A stretch of DNA of 64,000 nt from Gymnopilus junonius (Eukaryota > Basidiomycota > Agaricomycetes > Agaricales > Galerinaceae). The stretch covers positions 1-64,000 of the forward strand of contig JADNYJ010000032.1 of assembly GCA_015501075.1 (NCBI GenBank), given 5' to 3'. Position numbers and translations under genes: made by a program. Positions 1 through 10,636 of this stretch are shown here, piece after piece. Every line of letters begins with the position of its first letter. Position 1 is the first letter of the stretch. The notes beneath the pieces are model-generated. The model had not been told where the DNA came from, made no database searches, and was given only the letters and a program-made list of their open reading frames with translations.

Positions 1-343
1 CCTCATCAGAGGATTCATTTACTGCGATTTCGGTTTTATTATCTTGCTCCTCAGTAAGTTCTCGAGGCTGCAGGAACAAATCTTTGGCTAATCCCAAACG
101 TTCATTTTCGGGCAGGGATCGCCATTTTCACTGCACAGTTACCCACTTCTGTGCACTCTCAGGCCAATCATTCAGGGTCCTGTTCATTGTCAGAGTCGTA
201 AAGAGACTCTTCTTACATTCTAAATGTGGAGGTACATCCTTCTTATTTTTATTCTCGAAACGGTAGCTAATCAGTCCTTTATCTACTACCTCCTTGTCCT
301 GCAAGGGGGTGGTGGGTCTCGAAGCAAGAACATCACTGTACAA
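1..343 (-). pseudogene. Coding fragment of unknown family, cut by the window edge
   Basis: On the minus strand an open frame runs from about 343 down to 128, stops at a TGA, and continues in the same frame without a break to base 1. The part beyond the stop is strongly protein-like (SLPENERLGLAKDL, then an acidic tail with EEQDNKTE). The upstream part contains LNDWPESAQKWV. A further in-frame TGA lies just upstream of 343. I do not recognise the family. Two TGA stops in one otherwise good frame suggest a decayed copy. The left end lies outside the window, so neither full length nor function can be judged. Confidence 0.35.
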
Positions 344-476
344 GCGGTGTCACCTTCGGATCTCAGGCTCCAGGAGCACCAGTTCTCAGCAGCAGAAAAT
401 TCTGCTCTGGTCAGGGACATGCTGGCCGAGCAGGACGCGCAATGACTGAAGCAATGCCCTGGCGCTTAGGAGGGGG

Positions 477-972
477 TGTCCTCATAGTAGCCATTTTTCG
501 GAGAGATAGATTGATTGAATAAAAAGATTACTCAGCTTTTTTGGCATGACAACGCGATGTCAAAGCAAGAGATGTTCAAATGTAGAGTACCTTGAGTGTC
601 AGATGTTCGGGTTGATCAGACCGTAGTACCGAGGCGTCAAAGGCGAGAGTTTAGAAGTTAAGCGAGTTCAAAAGATGTGATGAAAGCGGCCTCAGTTGGA
701 TGACTAAGGGGAAGTTTCGACACACGAGAAGTTTCACACAGGGAAGGAACTGGATAAAGAATAAATTGTAAAGAAAAAGGACTAGCTACGACGGACAGTT
801 TATATACCAGAGGTAGATAGTCATATGATTAGGAAGTTTTTTAGGAATATCTAAAGAGTGAGGAGAGCGAGTCAGGATATGAGTCATGATGAGTTAAAGG
901 AATAACTAAGAGGATTAACTATAAGAAAGAGATGGTGAGGCTGGGATAGGAGAACCAGACCAGATCATTACA
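477..972 (+). mobile_element. LTR-like segment (candidate 3' LTR or solo LTR)
   Basis: A purine run (AGGAGGGGG, 468-476) is followed by a segment that begins TGTCCTC and ends CATTACA, so it has the TG...CA ends of LTRs. Inside is a TATA-like box (TTTATATA, around 800). The purine run in front of TG is what a polypurine tract looks like at the 3' end of an LTR retrotransposon. No second LTR or target duplication was found here, and no pol is visible next to it, so this is a candidate only. Confidence 0.35.
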
Positions 973-1299
973 CATTCCTTCCTAATTGCAATGAAAATAT
1001 AGTCTATTTGCCTCCCACATGTTGTCCTTGTCCTAGAGAGTGTCAGAGCCTGTCAGAGCAACAGAGAGCAACATTTTCCCAATCTGTCAAAGAATTTTGA
1101 GGGATCTCCAGACTGTCAGAGAGCTTGTAGAAGCATCTCAGAGCACCTCAGAGAAGTTGACCTCAGGACCCACAGTCAAGACTTTGCTCTGCAGCTGCCT
1201 GGCACCCTTTTGAGCTCCAGCAGCTCTGAGGTTCTCTTGCTTTCTCTGTTGTTCTTGTCACAATCTTGTCTATTCTGAGAGACAAGACCCAATGCAGTG

Positions 1300-2603
1300 T
1301 GTGCAAAGGGATGAGGACTGCTGACTATTTTTTTGAATCCTCAGTGCCAGGATTGTAAACTTTGGAGTGTGTGCTTTTGCCTTGGAGGCAGAGGAAGTGG
1401 ACTTCAGACACTCACTAGCTCAGTGTCCAAGTGAGCCACAGAAGAGGCAGAGATTGTTGTCAAAGTGGCATTTGTGTTCTTTGGCAGTCAGTTTGCCATC
1501 TTTGCCAAGCTTGTCAGAGATGGAGTCAGAGGTTTTCAAGCCAGAGGAGTTGCCCAAGTTGTTCTTGCAGTTGGAGGAGGATTGTGAGGACTTGTTGTTA
1601 TTGTTGTTGTTATTGCCATGGTTGTGGTTGTGACATTTTTTGGAGGACTTGTTGGATGTATGATTGGACATTTTGTTGAAGGACTTTTGCACATACTTGT
1701 TCTGTCAGGGCTTCTTGCAGATGCATTCCCAGTAATGAGTGTCAATATCCTGGGTGAGCTCTTGAAGGTCTTTGAGAGTTTGTGGCTTGCCATAACATCC
1801 TTGATGCATTCCACCAGACCAGAGTAGTAGCAGTGTCAGAGAGTGATGCTGTCCCAGCATGAGTGAATAGACAAGCACTTGAATTCGATGTTGTACTTGA
1901 TGATCCTTTGGTTCTCAGGCATCTTCAAGTTTTTGAGGGCTACAGCGGCATCAGAGGTCAGATCAAATGGACCAAATTTGGACTTCAGCATGCCAATAAA
2001 GGCTTGCCAGTTGTCCATCCATGGTTCAATAGTTGTTGAGTCCAGTATTGCAGGCTCAAAAAATTCCATCACAAGGCCACGAAGATAGGAGAGGGTGAAC
2101 ATAACCTTGTCTTCATCAGCAGTGTATGCATGGTTGTTTCAGAAGTAGAGGTTACACTGTAAAATAAAACTGTTGAGTTTCTGGGTGTCAGAGCCATCAA
2201 AGGTATCAGGCTCATGGGCTTTGGTCTTGGTAACCTTAGGGCTATTGTGATGCCTAAGCTCTTTTCTCATGAGCATCATGGCTTCAGCAAGATTCGGAGT
2301 GGGGTCATGGTCAGAGTTGTGATCAGAGTGATTGTCATGGTGGGGGTCAAAATCATTGCCATCATCGTCAGGGTCAGGTTCACCACCAGGGGAACCAGGA
2401 GCAGGAGGTGGCAATGGGTTGGGACTGGTTTGTCTCATTGATGAGGGTCCCAAGGGTAAGGGAGTCAGAGTGCTGAGGCTGGATGGAGGTTGTGTGTTTG
2501 GATGGTCAGGGTAGTCTCTGACATTCTGAATCATGATGGTGCAGGATTCATTTTGTCCAGCTGCATGGGAGTTGGCAGTAGTATGGGATGTTGTGGTGGG
2601 CAT
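1300..2603 (-). pseudogene. Decayed Ty3/gypsy-like gag remnant
   Basis: Read on the minus strand, three frame-shifted blocks follow the order of an LTR-retrotransposon gag. First comes a proline- and aspartate-rich N-terminus (2603-2139). Next is a capsid-like block (2102-1836) with EPWMDNWQAF and SKFGPFDLTSDAA. Last is an asparagine/serine-rich C-terminus (1692-1420) reaching a CCHC zinc knuckle, CLFCGSLGH. The knuckle is interrupted by a TGA at 1422-1420, and the final Cys (ASEC) lies just past it in frame. No protease, reverse transcriptase or integrase follows to the left. The block has almost no CpG dinucleotides, as expected for an old methylated repeat. Confidence 0.6.
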
Positions 2604-3054
2604 AGTTGGGAGTCCAGAAGTAGTATGAGTTTGTATATACTATTAAGTTCTTGATCAAGGAAAGGGCAGAGCAGGCCGAGGAGATCCATGTCAGAGCTAT
2701 GTTGGAGTATGTCGGTGTCAGAGTTGGTCTTAGTGTAATGTATGTAGACATAGGGTTGAGACTTCAGCTTCAACATGTGTGTTGCACTCCATTGTCTGGA
2801 TGTTGTCTCAAATTTCAGAGTTGGGTCAGATGAGAGAGCAGAGTAGAGAGCATGGATTGATTAATGAACAATATATGAACTGAGGTACCTAATAATAGTT
2901 CTATGGTTTTTATACTACAGAGGAAACTAAGCAGAGACCATACATGTACTAGTGAGCAGGCAGACATGTAAGTTATTCTGTACTACTTGGAGTTGCCTAG
3001 CTACATGTAATCTAAGTGTCTACATGTTCTGGGACTTGTAGTACTTTGAGGGGA
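2604..3054 (-). other. Leader/LTR-like stretch upstream of the gag remnant
   Basis: No gene is supported here. On the minus strand, upstream of gag, there is a TATA-like box (TATAAAAACC, 2914-2905) in a segment with several CATGT repeats. That would fit a decayed 5' LTR plus leader of the gag remnant. No clean termini were found, so the assignment is inferred from position. Confidence 0.25.
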
Positions 3055-5092
3055 TCATGAGGTCAGAGTTTGTATAGTCAGAGATCGAGGTGGTGGAGGT
3101 GCATATATAACACTAGGTGTGTATTGGCATTTAGAGGCCCTGGCATGGTGTCTTCCAGGATTGATTTTTAAGTTTGAAAGTGACAGAGGCAGTCCAGAAT
3201 TGAAGGAAGCCAGAGCCTGGGGAGGGGTTGTAGTTATCCAAGGGAAGTATACAGAGGCTTTGGTCAATTTGCGAGGAGTGGGTGCTGTTTGGCTGCAGTC
3301 AAATGGAAGCAGGGTTTGATAGACCCTCCATAGAAATTTGTAGTGTAGAAGGGTCTGAGTTTTCTGGAGTATAAACACATATGAATTCTTGGAATCATGG
3401 GCTTTGCATTGGTACCAGATTATCCAAGTCTGCTGGGGGAGTGCATTAGTGATTTTGGAAATTTGGTGATTGTACCAATTCCACATGTTTGGCCAGGACT
3501 GTCCTATCCAACCTGACCAGGACCACCTTGGTGTACCAGGGCAGCATGTCTGAGGGGCCAAGGAAATCCAGAGGAGGAACCAGTCAAAGTAAGCATATGG
3601 GATGCCATGGCATAGGTTTACTTTGAGGCTCCTTTTGAAGTAGCATGTTAATCCACCAAAAGCATGGTAGATGTCAGAGTTGTAGCTTAATGTGAACCCA
3701 GAATAGGATTGGATGAGGCCTTCATAGTTTCCTATGTCATTGGTATTATCTGAGTTGGTAGACAGGTCAGCTGGGGAGGGCAAATCCTCAAAGAACATGT
3801 CTTCATGCCATCCATTGGTCCCTGAGCACTGATAGATGACTTGTCCACCAATAAATATGAGGTTGCACTTGGAAAACTGTTGCTCTTGATAGCTAGACAT
3901 ATTTATCTTGTTAGTGGCTAGTCTATATTCAGTTGAATAATGCTTATGGCCATGCTCTCATGTAATAAGCAGAGTCTCTTATATAGTCTTGGTGCTTCTG
4001 CTTGAATCTGAGTCTAAGTCCCAGAAAAATCTCTTCAATTGGTTGAACCATCCCTCTTGTGTTAGGATGTAAGCCAGGAAGACCAGCATTAGTGTTGACA
4101 CCAGTAGTAGCCATGATGGTCAGATGGGCTGCACCATATACCAAGTCCATCTTCTTGATTGCACTGCTCTTGCTGCCTTGAATGCTTATGTCATCTTGCT
4201 CAATGCACAGTGTATCCACCCATAGATAGTGGAAGTTTAATTCCTGGACCACTTGCATCACATCGAGAATGGTCAGAGGAATCCTGTCACAGTATTTTGG
4301 GTCTAAGAGTGCTCCTGATTCTGCTAGCTGAGCTGCATTTTGTTTCAGGAGTCTGAGAGTTGTTTCAACATCTATATTACCCCAGATATAGCTAAGGGCA
4401 ATGTATTTAGGGTCAGGTGGAGCTAGAACAATGCATTTATCAGTGACATCCATGAGATGGAAGTGTGGAATTTCAATGCTTGGGTCTTCGACTGTGTCAC
4501 CAAGCATCTTGGATTTATCGCAGACTGACCCATGCCAGTTCTTGCAAGCTGTAAGCCAGTTTCTGACCATTCCAAAGTTGATTTGATCCTTGATAAATCT
4601 GGTAAAGAAGGTCTGTTTCAAGGGATCAGGAGTGTTGTTCACAAGTAATGTGATTTCTGGAAAGAGGTTGAGGTCCTGTGTGTCAAGATAGTGAGCTTCG
4701 CCTTTTCATGCATAAGGTCTGAGGATCTGAATCTGAGGGGTTTTGACCCATGGCTTTGCAAGATCAGGTATAGGGCCATCTGTGTTCCAGCTCATGATTA
4801 CAGATATGGGTTGTTCATTCTCTGCTGAAGGGAGGCCTGGACCTAAGGATGTAAGGACTAAATGACAAAATTGGCAGTGGGGTTTCTTTTGGATGTCTTT
4901 GATGAGTCCAAGCTGGATGTCGGGATCATCTGGCTTCCCTCCACCTGTAGTGTCAGGATCATCTGGGAGGACAATAAATCATCTTGGAGAAAGGTCGAGC
5001 ACTTTGCAGGTGTCACAAAGGCTATTGCCAGGCTTGCATAAATCAGGTGGGATTGGGAGTAATGGGGGAATCTTGACATCATTATTTGCCAT
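3055..5092 (-). pseudogene. HET-domain (heterokaryon incompatibility) protein pseudogene
   Basis: Start ATG is at 5092-5090, beginning MANNDVKIPPLLP. Read down the minus strand it gives a Cys-rich N-terminus (SLCDTCKVLDLSPR; HCQFCHLVLTSLG) and then HET-domain hallmarks: YIALSYIWGN, LWVDTLCIEQDD and KMDLVYGAAHLTIMATTG. After an intron at 3947-3893 come RAWPYQEQQFSK, GIPYAYFDWFLLW and GTPRWSWSGWIGQ. HET proteins trigger self/non-self cell death between fungal strains. This copy is broken: TGA stops lie in frame at 4981-4979 and 4708-4706, and the 55-base intron begins AT instead of GT while keeping its CTAAC branch site and TAG end. The far C-terminus (below about 3300) may also be out of frame. 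The family call is firm; silencing is inferred from the lesions. Confidence 0.8.
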
Positions 5093-5276
5093 TGAGTTGT
5101 GATAGTTGGTACTTCTAGAGGTCAGAGACCTGATATATCCAACAATTTTGCTAAGGATTTGACCTATGCCAAGTTCTCACCCAGAGTAAAGATGATGGTG
5201 GGGAACATTTTGACTGTCACCCAGTTATAGATTAAGAGAGGATGGTATAAATGAGGCAATAAGACAATAACATGCT
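5093..5276. other. Short upstream region of the HET pseudogene
   Basis: No open frame or recognisable signal was found here. It separates the HET start codon from the target duplication of the adjacent miniature element, so the element sits within about 190 bases of the former promoter. Confidence 0.4.
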
Positions 5277-5284
5277 CAAAATGC

Positions 5285-5857
5285 CAGTGTTGTATTCTAA
5301 GGGGTTATTAACCCCAAATTTTTTTCTTAAGCCTTAAGTCTTAAAAATCACCCTTAATTAAGGCTTGATTCTAAGGGGTTATTAATGGTTCAGCTAAAAA
5401 TAGTAACTCAGCTTAATGTCAAGGTTTTGACTTCCATTGACTAGTTTCTTCAACTTTCTTGGGACTCCTCCACTCAATTCAATGTCTGAATAGATGTATT
5501 ATTTGCAGAACCCATATCATTGGCTCAGAGCCAAAGGAGATTGAGCATACAAGGGGCCTCTAAGCATCCATCTCACCTATGCAGCTATAATACTCAACCA
5601 GAATGACCTATAAAATCAAAGTTGAAAGGTCCCTGAGATACAAATATTTGCTAGGAGATACTATCCAACAATTATTCCATCAGAGCCTCAAAATATTCCT
5701 TGAAAAGGCAGTCAATTGTTGATCAATTGTATTAAGTAATGCTGATGTTAAGGCTTAATTAAGGCTTATCTTCATCTTGGATTGATTCTAAGTCTTAATC
5801 TTAACATGTTATTAAGCCTTAAACATTAATAATATTTAAGCCTTAGGTACAACACTG
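5285..5857. mobile_element. Non-autonomous hAT-like element (MITE) with perfect 8-base target duplication
   Basis: The 573-base element starts CAGTGTTGTATTCTAAGG and ends with the inverse of CAGTGTTGTACCTAAGG. It is flanked on both sides by the identical octamer CAAAATGC (5277-5284 and 5858-5865). CAGTG-type termini plus an 8-base duplication are the signature of the hAT superfamily. The inside is AT-rich with many TTAAGG/CCTTAA blocks and no ORF. A sibling in opposite orientation lies at 10637-11298. Confidence 0.8.
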
Positions 5858-5988
5858 CAAAATGCATGCAAAGAAGTGCCTCACTGCTTCAGGCCTTCAT
5901 AACAGCATGAGATCTAGATATTTGTGAAGGACAGAATAGAATGTCAAATTGTCAATGCGTGGCTAATTTTAGATGTTGAATTTACATA

Positions 5989-6812
5989 CTGTATCTGGCC
6001 CGGTAACGGGTCACACTGGGTAACAGGTCAAAAGCAATTTGCTCGACCAATTCTGAGAATTTTTACAAGCGGTTTTTTGAGCTTAATAGTAAAAACGTAG
6101 TAGTACATAGATTACATGAGTTTTCCCAAAAAATTTGCATTTTTTCCACTCAAAATGGCCGATATTTTTTCTTGGTCCTAAATTCTGACCCAAAAATTGA
6201 CACAAATGTAGCCTTGGCGGAAGACTGAAAGCACTGGGAGCCGTATAAACCTGCCTGAAATTTCCTCCAGTATGGAGAAGTACGATTGTACAATTTGTTT
6301 TGGAGGAAATGGAGCAGATATTGTGTGAGCACCATGACAATCGTGTGGGTCAGATGCCAAAAAGAGGGATTTTCAGCTACATTGTTGAGAGAATTAATCA
6401 CTCATTACTCACTTTACAAAGATCAAGGCTAACATATAATATCTCCTATTTTCAAAGTATCTACTACGATTTTTTTTCATATTTTTAGAGTAAGAACTGA
6501 GCGTGAACGAGCGTCACCAATTTGCTTCACTCTACGCATTGCGCTAAATATATCCCATTTAGGTCTGATCAAATGATAATTGGTAATGTAACCCATGTGA
6601 CCCGTTTCCCAGGTTTCGGGTCAATTTGGGACTTTCCTCCGCAAAATATTCACTACCCAAGACAGAGCATTCCTAATTTTTTTTAAACCTCGTAGAAGCA
6701 TCCCTCACCTCTGTGGTCACATATTGGTCAAAAAACTAAGTGAATATCTTTACTCAGTGGAAAGCAATCTGCGAAAAGGTGCTGGGCTGACCCGTTACCG
6801 GGCTGGATATAG
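5989..6812. mobile_element. TA-flanked inverted-repeat miniature element
   Basis: The left end reads CTGTATCTGGCCCGG followed by TAACGGGTCA. The right end is its near-perfect inverse (TGACCCGTTA then CCGGGCTGGATATAG). TA lies on both outer sides (5987-5988, 6813-6814), which would fit a Tc1/mariner-type insertion; similarity extends about five bases further out, so the exact ends are uncertain. Degenerate inner copies of the CCCGTT/GGGTCA motif occur around 6600. No transposase ORF is present. The element ends three bases before the first ATG of the downstream NTPase gene. Confidence 0.65.
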
Positions 6813-6815
6813 TAT

Positions 6816-9800
6816 GTGATGATATCGGAGTCAGAAATTGAACGCGTCTCATTGCATGTGATGACCGTGAACCCTTCATTCAGTGCCACCATGAGCTCAG
6901 CTGATTCTATATATCAAGACTTCTCTCAATTGACTTTGGAGGGTCCACTGACCCCAGTGACACACGACACAGTCACCGACGAACAGCACGATTCCCTCGA
7001 TGAACAGATCATCGAGACTTTTGGACTTTACAAGGAAATCGGTCAAACACCCCGCTGCATTCACTCCTTTCTACTATCACCGTTGGAGACGATGAACTCG
7101 CAATTCTTAAACCAAGTGAAGCTGCGGGTATATTGCAACGACATCCGTCCATCGAAAACCTGTTACGCAAGGCATGGAAAGAATCCTCATTCAAACAAGT
7201 GCGACAGTTAGGTGCGCTTTCTGCGCTATGCAACCTCCTTTTGAGTTACTAAACTTCCTCGAAGCAATCCTCAAGAAGCCTGGCGAGCCAGAAGTTCGTA
7301 AGTGGCTCTTCGCACTCTTTTCATTGGGATTGGTGATCGAAGTTTACTGCTAGCAAAGAGGAGTCAAAGACCATCCGAGGACCGAAAACCAACCAGTGCG
7401 TATTTAATACACTTGTTATAGTTATTCATGACGGCTTATTCTATGGACTCAATTCCGTAGATGAAGGTATCTATTTTCCACATTTTGTTTGCTTATCTAA
7501 CCTATTTTCTGAAGTCCTCGAATCCGCTTGGCATGATAATTACGTGGGAGAGAATCATAAACTGTTACTCGACAATATCAATGCAATCCAAGGCGGGGGC
7601 CAGCCTTATTCCAATCAAATCACCATTGTTCAGAGCTCCGGTACCGGAAAATCTCGTATGGTCCATGAGCAAGCAAAAATCGTCTTCACCATCCCGTTTA
7701 ATTTACGAGAGTCGATTGAAAATAAAGGTTCTTGCTTTTCTTTAATAATTTTTTGAAGTGCACTTCTGAAGTATGAGTCAGGCTTGGCCTTCCCACCTCC
7801 CGACGAGGATGTCCGCGCCTACCTCGTCGGAGCTGCTGTATCAAATAAATCCTACGTCCTGAAAGCCAAGTACCTCAAGTTTTTCGCTAGTTTGTTTACG
7901 AAAGTCAACGGCGAGCTGGATGCTGCAAGAGTATCAATTAGAAGCAAATCTGCTGAGGAATTAGCCAAGTTGTGGGCAAATCGGCTGCAAAACATCCGGA
8001 CAAGTATGTATAAAGCGGCGATTGTCGATGCAACGAAGGCTACGGAGGTGCGTGTATATGAAGAGGGCAAAGAATATCATAGTCATCATTGTTCCGGCAG
8101 ATACTACCCGACATTCAAAAGCAGCATGATAAACTACTCGCGGAACGTCGATCGCAATCTGGAAACTCCTCGAACCCCGATGACACCCATGGCTACTTGA
8201 TGGAGTTTGCCGCGGCGAAATCTGCAAAAACCGCGCTCGAAAAACTCATTATGAATCTGGAGAGCATTGACCCGAAGAGTCAGGGTATCAAAGTTATAGT
8301 TTACTTTGACGAAGCACACTCTCTCACGAAGGAGACGCCCCGAACTGGTGACGGAAAAACACTCTACGATTATCTATGCTCATGTCTCAACGAATTTTTG
8401 GGCCTTCCGATGTTCGCTATATTTCTATCGACAAATTCTAGCTTAGCCCAGTTCGCTGCCCCACCGGCATTTGCTAAATCCGCTCGAATTCGCCAGGGAG
8501 CTGCCGTAACACATGCACCGATTACTGAAACACCCTTTGACTGTTATCCCGATTTCAAGGTCAAGCCAGGCGAGTTGACGGTCAAAGACATCAGCGAAAT
8601 TAAATTCATGGCGAAATTTGGGAGGCCGCTGTGAGTATTGCTTGGCTGTTCTATTTTCTTTTTTCAACATTTTGACAATGTGTTGCGATAGATTTTGGAC
8701 GTTCTTACGAGGAGCCGGGGTGAAAGTTGATAAGTTCACAGAAAGGGCTTTGGAATTGGCGCGCGCGAAGCTTATCTGTTATGACTACATCAATGCTAAC
8801 ATCGCCGATATGCCAAGAGCTGCACTGATGGCCGTTCTGGACGTCCAGTACTCGCTAGACTTTGAACCGCGTCGTGAAAAAGTGCAAATGCAAGAGGCTG
8901 GTCTAGTTGAGAGTCACATGCGAGTGGCATATTCTATCCCTTCTCACCGCGAGTACTTGCGGTCTGGATACCCTTCCGAACCCCTTCTCGCTGAAGCCGC
9001 TGCTGAGCAGCTCTGGACGTGGAGAGGAAAGAACCCTTTCGTAGCAGTCGAAAAGCTTACTGATATCCTCGATACTGGGTTGCTTGACCGTGGAGAACTT
9101 GGGGAGCTTACTGGACGTCAAATTCTACTTGATGCTTACCACCGGGCTGTTGAGGAGGAGCAGAAGAAGCCACCAACTGCTGATACCACAAAAGTAAAAC
9201 CTCCGAATTTCAGCTCTGGCTGTCACTTGATAACCTTTATCAAGATGTTGTTCACCGATGGCTATGCGCAGGATATTCTTGACTGCACCCCAGATCTTAA
9301 CAAAGGAGGCAAGTTTAAAGACGCATTCAAGGACGCTATCATTTGTTTCACGCACTTTGGAAAAATGGCAGACAACACCGGCGTAACTTCCGCTGCTACT
9401 TGGGTAGCTTTTATCCGTCATATGGCGATCATGTGTCGCAACGGCCAAGACTCTGTTGACTGTATTATACCTGTCCTCTTGCAGGGCAATGCTAAAGTGT
9501 GTGAGCATGTCATGACTGCCATGCTTGTTCAGTTCAAGCGACGTGTAACGGCTGGTTCTAGGGCTGAGCTCTTGTTTACTGAAGCCAATTTGAATTTCTT
9601 TCCGAAAATTTTAAAGAATTGTGACCATGGGTCAAACATCGCTCCTTACCGGCCATACCTTTGTTTGTTTATGGAGCTAGGAGTACAACCTCCACTTCCT
9701 GAGATAGCCAAGACTCCCACTACATTTCAGCCAGGTGCGCCCTCGTCACAGAATGCAAGGGAAAAAACAGGCCGCCCTCAAACTCCCCCGCCTAAAGCAA

Positions 9801-10171
9801 GTTCTGATATTACTGGGACACCTTCCAAAGTGGTCGCCCTTAAAGGTGGCCAAAAACACCACCCCAGCGAAGGGCATACCAGATACAGCGTCTTCGCGTA
9901 TGGTTGCTCCCCAACGGTGTATAAAGGCATTACCAATGATCACGCCAAGAATATGTATGCACACCTTCTAAGCATACGGAACTTCCTTGGAGAGCATCCG
10001 CGTAAAGATGCCAAATCAGTCAAAGCAGTGCGGCGAATGAAACCATTTTGGACAGGTGGTGAGGATTCTTATCACTGGGTTGAACATGATGATGTCCTCC
10101 ATAACCCTATTCCTGTTGTAAAGCCAGGGCTTGAGGTTGGGATCCCAGTTGACGACGTGACTGATACTTGA
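6816..10171 (+). CDS. P-loop NTPase of the Crinkler-like, lineage-expanded Agaricomycete family
   Basis: This is a multi-exon gene. It carries a Walker A motif (QSSGTGKS, about 7630), a Walker B with DEAH (KVIVYFDEAH, about 8300), a sensor-like strand (FAIFLSTNSSL), ITETPFDC, and the family's C-terminal block (RYSVFAYGCSPTVYKGI; RRMKPFWTGG). Introns with matching phases: 7467-7514, 7728-7781, 8048-8100 and 8631-8691. The last exon (8692-10171) is intact to TGA. The start could be 6816 or 6891 (MSSADSIYQDF). Between about 7020 and 7460 the frame changes (one frame gives TVGDDELAILKP), so either an intron was missed or the 5' part is broken. The match to this P-loop family, often discussed with Crinkler effectors, is from memory of its motifs. 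Its role is unknown; regulated, conflict-type ATPases are an inference. Confidence 0.65.
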
Positions 10172-10636
10172 ATATGCGAATGTTGATACTGGATTGTGTG
10201 GCTTTGTTTTTCTGATTTGTAGTGTTATACATAGGGTTGGTAGGGCTGTTGGGGTATGTACAGTAGGACTGGGCGAGTAAGCAGGAAGTGTCAGGGAATC
10301 GTTAATTCTGTCTTGTAACTCTTTAGTATATACCCTATGCAGGATCCTTGATATTGTTTCATTTCTATTTTATCGAAATTACTTTCAAGTCGTTCTCCCA
10401 TAATGCGCAGTGCCATGCCGGGGAGGTACTACAACTTTAGTTTATAAGAGAAGTTATCGGATATCGATATCAAATTATTAGACTAAGCAAGCTTTTTTGG
10501 CCCGCGCGAGCCTCGCTTTGCTCAACGGCCAACCCTCCTGCTATAGCTACGCTTGGCCAAGAAATCTTCCCCCGGGGCCCAATAACTATACTGCCGGCTA
10601 AGCATCTGTCTTTGACAACTGCCACGCTCAAATTGT
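10172..10636. other. Intergenic region
   Basis: No gene was found. A GC-rich, CpG-containing patch at about 10500-10600 contrasts with the AT-rich surroundings, but no known element was recognised. Confidence 0.4.

Noticed and set aside
1618..1827. Hydrophobic plus-strand frame of 69 residues
   Set aside because: It overlaps the gag capsid and knuckle region on the other strand; its hydrophobicity comes from reading the Asn/Ser-rich gag DNA backwards.
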